This document shows positions 9,157 through 17,436 of a stretch of 64,000 bases of DNA, piece after piece. Origin of the DNA: Curtobacterium sp. SGAir0471. Its GTDB lineage: Bacteria; Actinomycetota; Actinomycetes; Actinomycetales; Microbacteriaceae. The DNA is taken from NCBI RefSeq assembly GCF_005490985.1, contig NZ_CP027869.1, positions 1,178,001-1,242,000 of the forward strand, read 5' to 3'. Every line of letters begins with the position of its first letter. Positions within the stretch are counted from its first letter, which is position 1. Made by a program: the position numbers and the translations under genes. The notes below the pieces were generated by a model. The model saw only the letters and a list, made by a program, of their open reading frames with translations, had not been told where the DNA came from and ran no database searches.

Positions 9157-9620
9157 TGAGGCGCATGGCCTGCGCGGCGCTTCTGACGTTGGCGGTCGTC
9201 GCGTTCGCCTCGGGTTGTTCCTCGCCGAAGAGTGCCGAAGGGCGATCCCTGGAAGACGCGTCTCGGCTTGTAGCCGCCCATGAGGGTGTGACTGATGGCC
9301 GCGTCGAACTCCGCAATTACACATCGGGGTTCACCTCACGATGGGGCGTTGACGTGTACTTCAAGCCTGCGGAGAACGCATTGCAGAGCGGCGACAAGAC
9401 ACTTCTTCGTGACTTGCTCCGTATCGGCTGGTCAGTCCACGACCATGCGATCGACGGTGGAGTTTCGCTAGTGCTGGAAGACACCCCGGGGGTTGATCTC
9501 GCCGCCGTGGCAGGTGATGACGATCTTCCACCGTTCACCGCGAACCCCTCGTTACCAGGAGAATTGACGGTCTCCTCGCAGGACATGAGTAAAGCATTCG
9601 GGCAGTGGCCTGGGCGTTGA
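9153..9620 (+). CDS. Secreted lipoprotein, family B (155 aa), putative immunity to the adjacent lipase
   Basis: The ATG overlaps the effector stop (ATGA), so translation is probably coupled. The signal peptide ends in lipobox ASGC (Cys22). The mature domain has an EGVTDGRVELRNYTSGF segment, then LLRIGWSV, then GVSLVLEDTPGVDL, and ends QDMSKAFGQWPGR. The gene at 10268 encodes a close paralogue of equal length. More distant relatives are at 9695, 11264 and 11875; all but the one at 11264 end in a G-x-W-P motif. Direct 3' linkage to the lipase-like effector makes this the best candidate for its cognate surface immunity protein. That role is inferred from position. Confidence 0.83.
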   Translation: MMRRMACAALLTLAVVAFASGCSSPKSAEGRSLEDASRLVAAHEGVTDGRVELRNYTSGFTSRWGVDVYFKPAENALQSGDKTLLRDLLRIGWSVHDHAIDGGVSLVLEDTPGVDLAAVAGDDDLPPFTANPSLPGELTVSSQDMSKAFGQWPGR

Positions 9621-9694
9621 TGACGACGTCCGGGGTCATGCTCATGGCATCGAGCTCGATCAGCCCGTCCCAAAGCAAGAGCTGTAGCTATCTG

Positions 9695-10180
9695 GTGCGC
9701 GCGCGACGAAGAAGTACGAGGGCAATGCTCGTTTCTGCGGTCGTCATTGCCGGCGGTCTTCTGATCTTGTTGAGCGGCTGTTCTTCGTCGAGCGGCCTCA
9801 GCCCGCTCGCAGCGCGCGATGCGGTTGAGGACGCGCCAGGCGTGGAGAGCGCGACGGTCACCACGGCGACGGATCGGGAGACGCTCGGCACGAGCTACTT
9901 CATCGACGTTCGAGTCGAGCTGCGGGACGGTCTCTCGTCCGCCGAGCAGCAACGCCTCGTCGATCGAGCTGCGGCCACTGGATGGGCCACTGACATCCAC
10001 CACGAGCCGTACGGGCTTCGCCTTCGGGTGACCTCGTCCCCCTCCATCGATGTGCGGAAGGTCCTGCAGGGCATGGGAGTTGCTTCGGCTCCTGCTCCGA
10101 ACGACACGTCCTCCGTCCTGATCTCAGCGAAGGACATGGACGAGAGGTGGGGCGACTGGCCCGCTCAAGCGCCGTCGTGA
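9695..10180 (+). CDS. Secreted lipoprotein, family B-like (161 aa)
   Basis: From the GTG at 9695 the product begins VRARRRSTRAM, then a hydrophobic stretch and lipobox LSGC (Cys29). The ATG at 9725 is an alternative but would remove the basic n-region. The mature part follows the family B plan: AVEDAPGVESATVTT, a helix ending AAATGWATD, a GLRLRVTSSPSIDVRKVL segment and the C-terminal AKDMDERWGDWP. It lies 74 bp downstream of the first family B gene. No recognised named domain; the small alpha/beta fold could be BON-like or ferredoxin-like. Start choice is uncertain. Confidence 0.75.
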   Translation: MRARRRSTRAMLVSAVVIAGGLLILLSGCSSSSGLSPLAARDAVEDAPGVESATVTTATDRETLGTSYFIDVRVELRDGLSSAEQQRLVDRAAATGWATDIHHEPYGLRLRVTSSPSIDVRKVLQGMGVASAPAPNDTSSVLISAKDMDERWGDWPAQAPS

Positions 10181-10267
10181 TGAAGTTCGTTAGAGAGACG
10201 TGCGAAATGTGGCCGGTGATCCGGAGGGCCCTCCGTTCATGACGCACGACGACCAGGAGGTCGACCG

Positions 10268-10735
10268 ATGAGTCCCTTGAGAAGGGCCTTCGCGGTCGCG
10301 GCCTCCGTGAGTCTCGCGGTCTTGCTCAGCTCGTGTGCGGCGGGTGATCAGCGTGGTCAGACTCTCGATCAGGCGTCCGCTGCTGCGGCGGCGGTCCGGG
10401 GAGTCACCGACGCGTGCGTGGAGATGCGGCACTACCGTTCCGGCTTCACGTCTGAGTGGGGGACGACGGTGTACTTCTCACCGTCCCCGGACTTCGAGGA
10501 GGACAACGCGAGTGCGGCGCTCCGAGAACTGCTGCGTATCGGGTGGTCCGTGAACGAGCACGAGCTGACCAACGGAGTCGCGCTCTCGGTCGGTCGTACC
10601 TCCGGCGTCGACCTCGTCGCGCTGGTTCGGAGATCCGACCTCCCGCAGTTCGCGAGCAACCCGAATCTGCCGTACCAGATCACGTTCTCCGCGACGGACA
10701 TGGAGCAACTGTTCGGCGCTTGGCCGGGCAGTTGA
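10268..10735 (+). CDS. Secreted lipoprotein, family B (155 aa), second close copy
   Basis: The ATG is preceded by CCAGGAGG, a strong ribosome-binding site. The signal peptide ends with lipobox LSSC (Cys23). It is the closest paralogue of the gene at 9153: same length, shared RSGFTSEWG.TVYF, ELLRIGWSVNEHEL, TSGVDLVAL and ending DMEQLFGAWPGS. Some surface loops differ strongly (for example SPSPDFEEDN), the pattern expected if members bind different partners. An extra Cys occurs in VTDACVEM. It is part of the lipoprotein array downstream of the lipase-like effector. Confidence 0.84.
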   Translation: MSPLRRAFAVAASVSLAVLLSSCAAGDQRGQTLDQASAAAAAVRGVTDACVEMRHYRSGFTSEWGTTVYFSPSPDFEEDNASAALRELLRIGWSVNEHELTNGVALSVGRTSGVDLVALVRRSDLPQFASNPNLPYQITFSATDMEQLFGAWPGS

Positions 10736-10785
10736 GCGTGACGCACCCGTCGTTCCCGGCTGCTGATCGAGCCAAGAGGTACTAC

Positions 10786-11274
10786 ATGATCATCAAGGCA
10801 TTGTCCCTCCTCGCCTCCGCCGTTCTCTTGAGCGGTTGCGCGACAAAGGTCGATCTCCCGGAGGACCCCGAACAGCGGCTTGCCGCAGCGAAGAACCTGA
10901 CGCAGGACGCCGAGCGTCGCGTTGTCGGGTTCCTGCCCTCATCGGACGTGCAAGAAGTTCGCCAAGTCGAGACGGGCACGCTGCTCCGATGCGGGCGCGG
11001 ACAGTACCTGTGGTCGGGCAACGTTCGCGCGCACCTGAAGCCAGGCGTTCTTGGGGACGACTCTCGGGATCTGTTGGCTCGCAAGGCGTCGTCGGAGGGT
11101 TTCGGCGTCTCGTCCGACACCACGTCGACCGGGAAGATACGCGAGCAGCTCGTCGACTCCCGAGGGGTGCAGCTCCTCGCGACGGTGCAGGACGGCGGAT
11201 CTGTCGTCGACATCGATTCCGGATCGCCGTGTTTCGCGCTGCCGGACGACTTCGATGTGCCTCGTGAGTACTGA
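10786..11274 (+). CDS. Secreted lipoprotein, family A (162 aa), third copy
   Basis: The ATG at 10786 follows AAGAGG; longer upstream readings in this frame have no ribosome-binding site and run into the previous gene. The signal peptide ends LSGC (Cys18). Family A marks are all present: Cys69 (LRCGRGQYLWSGN), Cys149 (SPCF) and tail DFDVPREY. Its N-terminal ATKVDLPEDPEQRLAAAKNLTQ is closest to the copy at 4513, about 6 kb upstream, so the family is spread on both sides of the effector genes. Function is inferred only from context. Confidence 0.85.
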   Translation: MIIKALSLLASAVLLSGCATKVDLPEDPEQRLAAAKNLTQDAERRVVGFLPSSDVQEVRQVETGTLLRCGRGQYLWSGNVRAHLKPGVLGDDSRDLLARKASSEGFGVSSDTTSTGKIREQLVDSRGVQLLATVQDGGSVVDIDSGSPCFALPDDFDVPREY

Positions 11275-11902
11275 GTTGACGAGAGCGGACCAATCGGGCG
11301 TTCTCGCTGACGAGCACCGTGGTCGTCCGGTGACCCGAACGGCCAGCGGACGTTCCTCGAGTGGTGCACCGCCTGGCGGACGAGGTGTCCGAGTCTGGTG
11401 GGTCGTTGCGGCATTGCTGTGTGGTGTGCTCGTCCTGCCGGGCTGCACGCCTGCTTCTCCTGCGCGGGGACAGACTCCTGAAGACGCGGAGGAGTACCTC
11501 CGGACGCTCCCGGGCATCGCCGCTGCTGCGGTGTCGGTCGAACACAGCACGTCGGGGCTCGACGTCTCGAACTCGAACCGGGCGTTGATCATCCTGACCC
11601 TGGAACCAGAGTCCACGAACGAGACGATCACCGACGCGGAGATCGATGCGATTATTCAGACGGCATGGTCGTTGCACGCGAGCAGAGAACTCGCGAACGG
11701 TGTCGGTGTCGGCATGCGGGGCGCGCCCGACGTGAGCGTGGGGAAGCTCCTGCAGCGGTCCGGCTGGGTCGAGGAAGGAGCCGCCGTCCCCGGCAGGACG
11801 TCAACGATCATTCCGGCGCGTCACCTGCGGGAGCGCCTGGGCGAGTTGCCCGCCGCTGCACCGAGGGCGACGCAGTGCAGGGTGAGCTCGTGCGGAAGCT
11901 GA
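11264..11902 (+). CDS. Membrane-anchored lipoprotein, family B-like
   Basis: The first in-frame start after the previous gene body is the GTG at 11264, overlapping that gene by 11 bp. This leaves an unusually long hydrophilic lead (about 44 residues) before the hydrophobic stretch WWVVAALLCGVLVLPGC with lipobox LPGC (Cys61). A GTG at 11330 would shorten the lead to about 22 residues. The mature part has PGIAAAAVSVEHSTSGLDV, a TAWSLHASRELANGVGVGM segment and IPARHLRERLGELP near the end, matching the family B plan. Function unknown. Confidence 0.68.
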   Translation: MSTELTRADQSGVLADEHRGRPVTRTASGRSSSGAPPGGRGVRVWWVVAALLCGVLVLPGCTPASPARGQTPEDAEEYLRTLPGIAAAAVSVEHSTSGLDVSNSNRALIILTLEPESTNETITDAEIDAIIQTAWSLHASRELANGVGVGMRGAPDVSVGKLLQRSGWVEEGAAVPGRTSTIIPARHLRERLGELPAAAPRATQCRVSSCGS

Positions 11903-12444
11903 TCGCGGCGGGCGTCCTGCTGTCGCTCATCCCTGCGGTCAGCGGGTGCTCGGCGTCTGGCACGGACGCTGAAGTGGTTGCATCGCGCGAAGCGGTCGCT
12001 GCCGAGATCAGCGCCCTGCCCAACGTGTCGACTGTGACGGTCGACGAGGAGAAGACCACGGACGGCCTCTCCGCGCACCACCGGATCGCCGTGGACTTCT
12101 CGGCCCCCGCAGCAGGGCGCTCGGAGGAGGACGTGGCAGAGCTGATCGACGCGGTCCTTCCCCTAGCCTGGTCCACCCGCGGACACACGCCCGACGCAGG
12201 CGTCGTCCTGCGGATCAGGACCGAGCCGCAACTCGAGATCGGTCGGATCGCCCGGGACTCGGGATGGCTGGACGTCGGTTTCTCGTCGAACCCGCAGCTC
12301 ATCGAGAGGATCGGCAACCAGGCGTCCTTCGGCCGCCGATCCCTCGACGAACAGATCGGCACCTGGCCCGTCGACGCGCCGAAAGGCACACCGACCGGGG
12401 GCTCGCGGACCAGGGGACAACCAGGGCCAGGCACACCGCAGTGA
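11875..12444 (+). CDS. Secreted lipoprotein, family B-like (189 aa)
   Basis: The GTG at 11875 lies 6 bp after GAGGGCG and overlaps the previous gene by 28 bp; GTG 11890 is an alternative. The signal peptide VQGELVRKLIAAG... ends with lipobox VSGC (Cys25). The body shows LPNVSTVTVDEEKTTDGLS, VLPLAWSTRG and AGVVLRIRTEPQLEIGRI, and SLDEQIGTWPVD, the family B end motif. A short low-complexity Gly/Thr/Pro tail follows. It is the last gene of the T7SS lipoprotein array; an aldo/keto reductase gene starts 20 bp later. Confidence 0.75.
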   Translation: MQGELVRKLIAAGVLLSLIPAVSGCSASGTDAEVVASREAVAAEISALPNVSTVTVDEEKTTDGLSAHHRIAVDFSAPAAGRSEEDVAELIDAVLPLAWSTRGHTPDAGVVLRIRTEPQLEIGRIARDSGWLDVGFSSNPQLIERIGNQASFGRRSLDEQIGTWPVDAPKGTPTGGSRTRGQPGPGTPQ

Positions 12445-12463
12445 TCGGGAGCAAGGTCGAACC

Positions 12464-13333
12464 ATGACGACGAACAGCCTCCCCGGTGGCACCTACGACC
12501 TCGGCGACCTCGAGGTCACCCGCTTCGGCTACGGCGCGATGCAGCTCGCCGGCCCGCACGTCTTCGGGCCGCCGGCCGATCGTGACGAGGCCGTCCGTGT
12601 GCTGCGCACGGCGGTCGAGCTCGGCATCACCCACATCGACACCGCGGACTTCTACGGCCCGCACGTCACGAACGAGATCATCCGCGAAGCCCTGCACCCG
12701 TACCCGGAGCAGGTCCACATCGTCACGAAGGTCGGGTCGCGCCGGAACGAAAAGGGGCAGTGGCCGCCCACGCGCAAGCCCGAGCAGCTCGTCGAGGACG
12801 TGCACGCGAACCTCGACCGGCTCGGTCTCGAGCAGCTCGACGTCGTCAACCTCCGTGTCGGCGGCTTCGATGCCCCGGAGCCGGGCAGCATCGCCCCGCA
12901 GTTCGAGGCGCTCGCCGAACTGCAGCAGCAGGGCAAGATCCGGCACCTCGGACTGTCGACGGTGACGGGCGCGCAGCTCGTCGAGGCCCTCCGGATCGCC
13001 CCCGTGGTGTGTGTGCAGAACATGTACAACGTGGCGCAGCGCGGGGACGACGACCTCGTCGACCTCACTGCAGCCGAGGGCATCGCCTACGTGCCGTACT
13101 TCCCGCTCGGGGGGTTCTCGCCCATCCAGTCGGAGGCGCTCGACAAGGTCGCGGAGCGGCTGGGGGAGTCGCGCCTGTCGGTCGCCCTCGCATGGCTGCT
13201 CCAGCGCTCGGACAACATCTTGCTCATCCCCGGCACGTCGTCCGTCGAACACCTGCGGCAGAACGTCGATGGCGCGGGCATCATCCTGCCGGCCGACGCG
13301 ATCCGCGAGTTGGACGCGATCGGCGCCGCCTGA
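12464..13333 (+). CDS. Aldo/keto reductase family oxidoreductase
   Basis: A 289-residue cytosolic NADPH-dependent carbonyl reductase of the AKR (YdhF/Tas-like) group. The TIM-barrel active site is visible: Asp59 and Tyr64 in HIDTADFYG, and Lys89 in HIVTKVG. The later GKIRHLGLS strand and the nucleotide-binding IPGTSSVEHLRQN near residue 260 are typical. Members of this group reduce small aldehydes and ketones; the substrate cannot be read from sequence. The ATG follows an AGCAAGG-like site 20 bp after the last T7SS lipoprotein. It is probably not functionally part of that locus. Confidence 0.9.
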   Translation: MTTNSLPGGTYDLGDLEVTRFGYGAMQLAGPHVFGPPADRDEAVRVLRTAVELGITHIDTADFYGPHVTNEIIREALHPYPEQVHIVTKVGSRRNEKGQWPPTRKPEQLVEDVHANLDRLGLEQLDVVNLRVGGFDAPEPGSIAPQFEALAELQQQGKIRHLGLSTVTGAQLVEALRIAPVVCVQNMYNVAQRGDDDLVDLTAAEGIAYVPYFPLGGFSPIQSEALDKVAERLGESRLSVALAWLLQRSDNILLIPGTSSVEHLRQNVDGAGIILPADAIRELDAIGAA

Positions 13334-13446
13334 GCCGCCCGACGCGTGCGAGCGGGCCCACGCCGGAGTCGGCGCGCTCCGTCGCTGGCGCAACCGGGAG
13401 CACGTCGCACCACGGGAAACCCTGGCGCGCCCTGCTTCCGGTTGTG

Positions 13447-13533
13447 CGGGAGCACCCCGCAGCGCGGGAGCACCCGCAGCGCGGGAGCACCCGCAGCGCG
13501 GGACGCACCCCGCAGCGCGAGACGCACCCGCGG
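13447..13533. repeat. Short tandem GC-rich repeat between convergent genes
   Basis: Four to five degenerate 17-18 bp units based on GCGGGAGCACCCGCAGC run head to tail. The last two have drifted to GCGGGACGCACCCCGCAGC and GCGAGACGCACCCGCGG. Each unit can fold as GCGGG-N4-CCCGC, so the block is a string of small hairpins. It lies between the convergent reductase and recQ-like genes and may help terminate both. Confidence 0.75.
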
Positions 13534-13558
13534 GATCGCCCGCCCAGGCGTGCCGTCG

Positions 13559-15745
13559 TCAGGCCACCGTCGCGAGCGCGAACGGCAGCACGGCCGACGC
13601 CCCCGCACGCCGGAGCTCCCGTCCGGCGACGGTCATCGTCCACCGGCTGTCCACCAGGTCGTCGACGAGCAGCACCGGGCCCTGGTGCGACGCCAGCGCC
13701 GCAGCGAGCGCCGGGTCCACCACGAAGGTGTCCCACACCCCTGCCAGCCGGTAGGCGCTGTTCGTCGCACCGTCGCCGCGGGGCTCCCCACCGCTCCGCC
13801 CGAGCGTCCCGAGGAACTGCAGCCGCCCGATCGAGGACAGCGCCTGCGCCAACGACCCGACGAGCTCCGGCCGCGACCGCGAGGACATCGCCACGACGCC
13901 GGTCGGTCGCTCGGCCCAGGGCCAGTCCTTGAGCGCGCGGATGCAGCCGTCGACCAGCTCCCGGGAGACGGGACCGTCCGGCGTCGCGGCCGAGAAGAGC
14001 GCGCGGAGCGGCCCACCCCAGCCCAGGTCGGTGAGTCGGGCGACGGCCCGCCCCGACTCGACGAGCTCCCCGGCCGGGATCTTCCCCTTCACGGGCACGC
14101 CGAGCGCGGACATGCCGGACGGCCACTGCGCGCGTGGGGCGAGCTCGACGCCGACCTTGTCCAGCGTAGCGGCGGCTCCCGAGGCGTCCGAGTCCGACAC
14201 CGACGTCGGGTACCAGACGCCCGCGCAGTTGTCGCAGCGCCCGCAGGGCTCGGCAGAGGGGTCGTCGAGGTCCTGCTGCAGCAGCTGCATGCGGCACGCC
14301 GAGGTGGACTCGTAGGCGAGCATCGACGCGGCCTCGGCCTCACGCGCGGCAGCGACCCGCTCGTACCGCGCGGCGTCGTACTGCCACGGCTGCCCGGTCG
14401 ACACCCAGCCGCCGGCGACCCGACGGACGGCGCCGTCGACGTCGAGCACCTTGAGCAGCAGTTCGAGGGTCGAGCGCTTGATGTCGACGAGCCCCTCGAG
14501 GGCCACGGTCGACATCGCCGAGTCGGTGGAGAGCGCACCGAGCACGGCGGACGCGCGGGCCTCGGTCGGCATCGACGCGCTCGCGAAGTACTGCCAGATC
14601 TCGCGGTCTTCGCGCCCGGGCAGCAGCAGCACGTCGGCGTTGTCGGTCGCACGCCCGGCGCGGCCGATCTGCTGGTAGTAGGCGACGGGTGACGAGGGCG
14701 CGCCGACGTGCACGACGAACCCGAGGTCCGGCTTGTCGAACCCCATGCCGAGCGCGCTCGTGGCGACGAGCGCCTTGAGTTCGTTGCCCTTGAGCTGCTG
14801 CTCGAGCTGCTCGCGCTCCTCGGTGTCGGTCCGTCCGGTGTAGGCGCGCACGGCGTACCCGTTCTCACGCAGGAGTCGGGCGATGTCCTCGGCCCCGGAC
14901 ACGGTCAGCGTGTAGATGATGCCGCTGCCGGGTAGGTCGCCCAGGTGGGCGAGCAACCAGCCGAGGCGCTGCCGGGCGTCCGGCAGGGTCAGGACGCCGA
15001 GCCGGAGCGACGCCCGCGCCAGGGAACCGCGGATGGTGAAGACCGGGGCGTCCGGCCCCGCGGTGAGCTGTTCGGCGACGTCCTCGACCACGCGCTCGTT
15101 CGCGGTCGCCGTCGTCGCGAGCACGGGGACGCCCTGGGGGAGCGAACGGATGAGCTCGGCGAGCCGTCGGTAGTCCGGGCGGAAGTCGTGCCCCCAGTCG
15201 GAGATGCAGTGCGCCTCGTCCACCACGAGCATGCCCATCCGCGCGATCAGCGTCGGCAGCTGCTCGTCACGGAACCGCGGGTTGTTGAGGCGCTCGGGGG
15301 AGACGAGGAGCACGTCGACCTCGTCCCGCGCCAGGGCCGCCTGCGTGTCCGCCCACTCGTGCGCGTTCGCCGAGTTGATCGACACCGCGCGGACCCCGGC
15401 CCGCGCAGCCGCTGCGACCTGGTCGCGCATCAGGGCGAGCAAGGGCGACACGAGCACGGTCGGGCCGCCCCCGCGACGGCGCAGCAGCAGGGTCGCGAGG
15501 AAGTACACGGCCGACTTGCCCCATCCAGTGCGCTGCACCACGAGGGCGCGCTGCCGGTGCTCGACGAGGGCCGAGATCGCCTCGAGCTGGCCCGGGTGGA
15601 AGACCGCGTCCGGCCGCCCGGTCAGGGCGGCCAGGGCCTCCTGTGCCTCCGACGCGATCTCGGCGGACGGCGGAGCCGCCGCGGGGGCAGGCGAACCGAC
15701 GGGGGCAGGCGAGCCGACGGACGAACCGACACCGAGACCAGACAT
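13559..15745 (-). CDS. RecQ-family ATP-dependent DNA helicase with C-terminal PRTase-like domain
   Basis: The 728-residue product begins with a low-complexity GSPAP lead and then the two RecA-like domains of an SF2 helicase. Motif I is TGWGKSAVY (about residue 73), motif II VVDEAHCISDWGHDF, motif III ATTATANERV and motif VI QQIGRAGR. A RecQ-type zinc site follows (CRMQLLQQDL with CGRCDNC). The last 100 residues look like a phosphoribosyltransferase fold with a PRPP-type loop, GPVLLVDDLVDSRWTMTV, instead of an HRDC domain. RecQ helicases act in recombinational repair and fork restart. The role of the PRTase-like module is unknown; it may sense nucleotides. The start codon follows a G-rich site on the minus strand. 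Confidence 0.9.
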   Translation of the reverse strand: MSGLGVGSSVGSPAPVGSPAPAAAPPSAEIASEAQEALAALTGRPDAVFHPGQLEAISALVEHRQRALVVQRTGWGKSAVYFLATLLLRRRGGGPTVLVSPLLALMRDQVAAAARAGVRAVSINSANAHEWADTQAALARDEVDVLLVSPERLNNPRFRDEQLPTLIARMGMLVVDEAHCISDWGHDFRPDYRRLAELIRSLPQGVPVLATTATANERVVEDVAEQLTAGPDAPVFTIRGSLARASLRLGVLTLPDARQRLGWLLAHLGDLPGSGIIYTLTVSGAEDIARLLRENGYAVRAYTGRTDTEEREQLEQQLKGNELKALVATSALGMGFDKPDLGFVVHVGAPSSPVAYYQQIGRAGRATDNADVLLLPGREDREIWQYFASASMPTEARASAVLGALSTDSAMSTVALEGLVDIKRSTLELLLKVLDVDGAVRRVAGGWVSTGQPWQYDAARYERVAAAREAEAASMLAYESTSACRMQLLQQDLDDPSAEPCGRCDNCAGVWYPTSVSDSDASGAAATLDKVGVELAPRAQWPSGMSALGVPVKGKIPAGELVESGRAVARLTDLGWGGPLRALFSAATPDGPVSRELVDGCIRALKDWPWAERPTGVVAMSSRSRPELVGSLAQALSSIGRLQFLGTLGRSGGEPRGDGATNSAYRLAGVWDTFVVDPALAAALASHQGPVLLVDDLVDSRWTMTVAGRELRRAGASAVLPFALATVA

Positions 15746-15850
15746 GCCCCCATGCTGTCAGCTGCCGCCGACGGGCCGCGCCCCGCGCCTCCAGGCTGTG
15801 GAGAACGCGACGCGACGCGACACGACGCGAAGCGGCCCGACCCGACACCC

Positions 15851-17365
15851 CTACTGGTACGTGATCAACGACGGCGCCGGCTGCACGTCCGCCATGGTCT
15901 GCTCCGGCGACAGCATCGGCGTGTCCTCGTCGAAGAAGTTCTTCCAGCCCCAGTGCACGCCCTCCGGTGCGCCCTGGTGCAGCGCCTTCCACGTCGCCTG
16001 CTTGTCCGGCTGCGAGCCCTGCCCGTCGACGTGGATGAGCACGTCGAGCTCCGGGTGCGACGCCAGCGACGACCGGTCCTGGACCATCGACAGCCGGAAC
16101 TGGTGCAGCACGAGCGCCTTCGGCGGCAGCCCCTTCGTCCGCACCAGGTCGGCGAGCCACGACGAGACCTCGTTCACCTCGGCCGCCGAGACGCTCCCGA
16201 TCTGCTTCAAGGGCACCTGGTCCGCGGTCAGCCGCCACTCCGGGTCGAGCGCGAGCCACACGTTCGGCTTCGCCAGCAGCGACTCGTACCGCTTCGCCTG
16301 GGACAGGAAGTCCGACCGCCCCGGTTGCAGGTCGAGGACGACCGGCATCCCGGCATCGGTCGCCGCGTCGACGTAGGGCTCCAGCGTCGACACCGGCAGC
16401 TCGGTCGAGTAGTCGCCGTCGGCTCCGGCATCACCGGCGGCGACGGTCGCGATGACCTCCATCGCGGGCGTCACCGGCTCGTCGCCGAGCCCGTCGTAAT
16501 CCTCCGCCATCCCCTCGGCCCGGCGCACGGTCGCCGCCGGGTCCTGCTCGCCGAGCACGCCGAGCACAGGCGCTCCCGGGGCACCGTAGAGCGCCACGTA
16601 GCGGTGCCCGTCGAACGGCCGCTGCCCACCGTGCGGCAGCTGGCACCCGCTCTCCGCGGCGCGCACCGTCCAGTCGGGGTCGGGCAGGTCTCCGAACGCC
16701 GACCCGACGAGCACGGTCGGGTGCGCCGCGCGGTCGTGCAGTGCTGACACGACGTCGGGGGCGGCAGCGGGGTCGGTCACGCCGCCCGGCATCGTGACCA
16801 CACGGGCACCGGCAGCCTCCGCCGTCGCCACGGCCGCGGCGTCCGTGCGACGGTCCGCCACGACCACGGTCGCCGTCCTGGAGGCCCCGCTCGCCTCGGG
16901 TGCGTCGCCCCGCTCCGGCGCGTGCCGCTCGGGGACGTCGGTGTCGACCGACACGTCGCCCTCGGCCTGGTACCAGTCGGCGCCGAGCCGACGGAGCTCG
17001 GCGGCCACCCGGTCGCCGCCGCCGCTCGTCCCGCCGGTCGGTGACGCCGTCGGAGCGCCGTCGTCGTCCGCCAGCAGCAGCGGCACGTGGGCGGCCCGAG
17101 CGGCGCTCGCCGCGGCACGCAGCGCGCCCGTGTCGGACGCCGCCACGACGACCGCACCCGGAGCGGACGCGAACAGTGCTCGGCTGGCGGCGACGGAGCG
17201 TGCCGAGGGGTCCCGTTGGGCCGCCACGGCCACCGAGTCGGCAGAGGACCGCGTCAGTTGTGCGACCGTCGGCGCCTCGTCGTGGGTGGTGCAGCCGGCT
17301 GCACCGAGCAGGAGCCCGGAGACCGACAGCGCGAGCAGGACACGGATGGGACGGGCGGAACGCAT
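15851..17365 (-). CDS. Secreted lipoprotein with CWB2-like and TIM-barrel-like regions
   Basis: The ATG at 17365 opens MRSARPIRVLLAL, a clean signal peptide ending in LGAAGC; an upstream in-frame start at 17410 would add 15 residues. Residues 30-280 repeat alpha/beta units such as GAVVVAASDTGALRAA and ATVVVADRRTDAAAVATAE, which resemble cell-wall-binding repeat 2 (CWB2) folds. Residues 330-500 (MPVVLDLQPGRSDFLSQAKRY, VWLALDPEWRL, VLHQFRLSMV) look like a glycoside-hydrolase-type TIM barrel with acidic residues at strand ends. The protein is probably a surface enzyme or wall-associated factor. No specific substrate can be assigned. It is divergent from the downstream EEP gene. Confidence 0.72.
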   Translation of the reverse strand: MRSARPIRVLLALSVSGLLLGAAGCTTHDEAPTVAQLTRSSADSVAVAAQRDPSARSVAASRALFASAPGAVVVAASDTGALRAAASAARAAHVPLLLADDDGAPTASPTGGTSGGGDRVAAELRRLGADWYQAEGDVSVDTDVPERHAPERGDAPEASGASRTATVVVADRRTDAAAVATAEAAGARVVTMPGGVTDPAAAPDVVSALHDRAAHPTVLVGSAFGDLPDPDWTVRAAESGCQLPHGGQRPFDGHRYVALYGAPGAPVLGVLGEQDPAATVRRAEGMAEDYDGLGDEPVTPAMEVIATVAAGDAGADGDYSTELPVSTLEPYVDAATDAGMPVVLDLQPGRSDFLSQAKRYESLLAKPNVWLALDPEWRLTADQVPLKQIGSVSAAEVNEVSSWLADLVRTKGLPPKALVLHQFRLSMVQDRSSLASHPELDVLIHVDGQGSQPDKQATWKALHQGAPEGVHWGWKNFFDEDTPMLSPEQTMADVQPAPSLITYQ

Positions 17366-17436
17366 CCGAGCCACCCTACGAGGGGTCGTCACGACACCCT
17401 GTGAGCGCAACAGGTGTCGTCTCGTAGACAGGGTGC

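Noticed and set aside
13447..13533. CRISPR-like repeats
   Set aside because: Repeats are tandem without spacers of uniform size and no cas genes are near.
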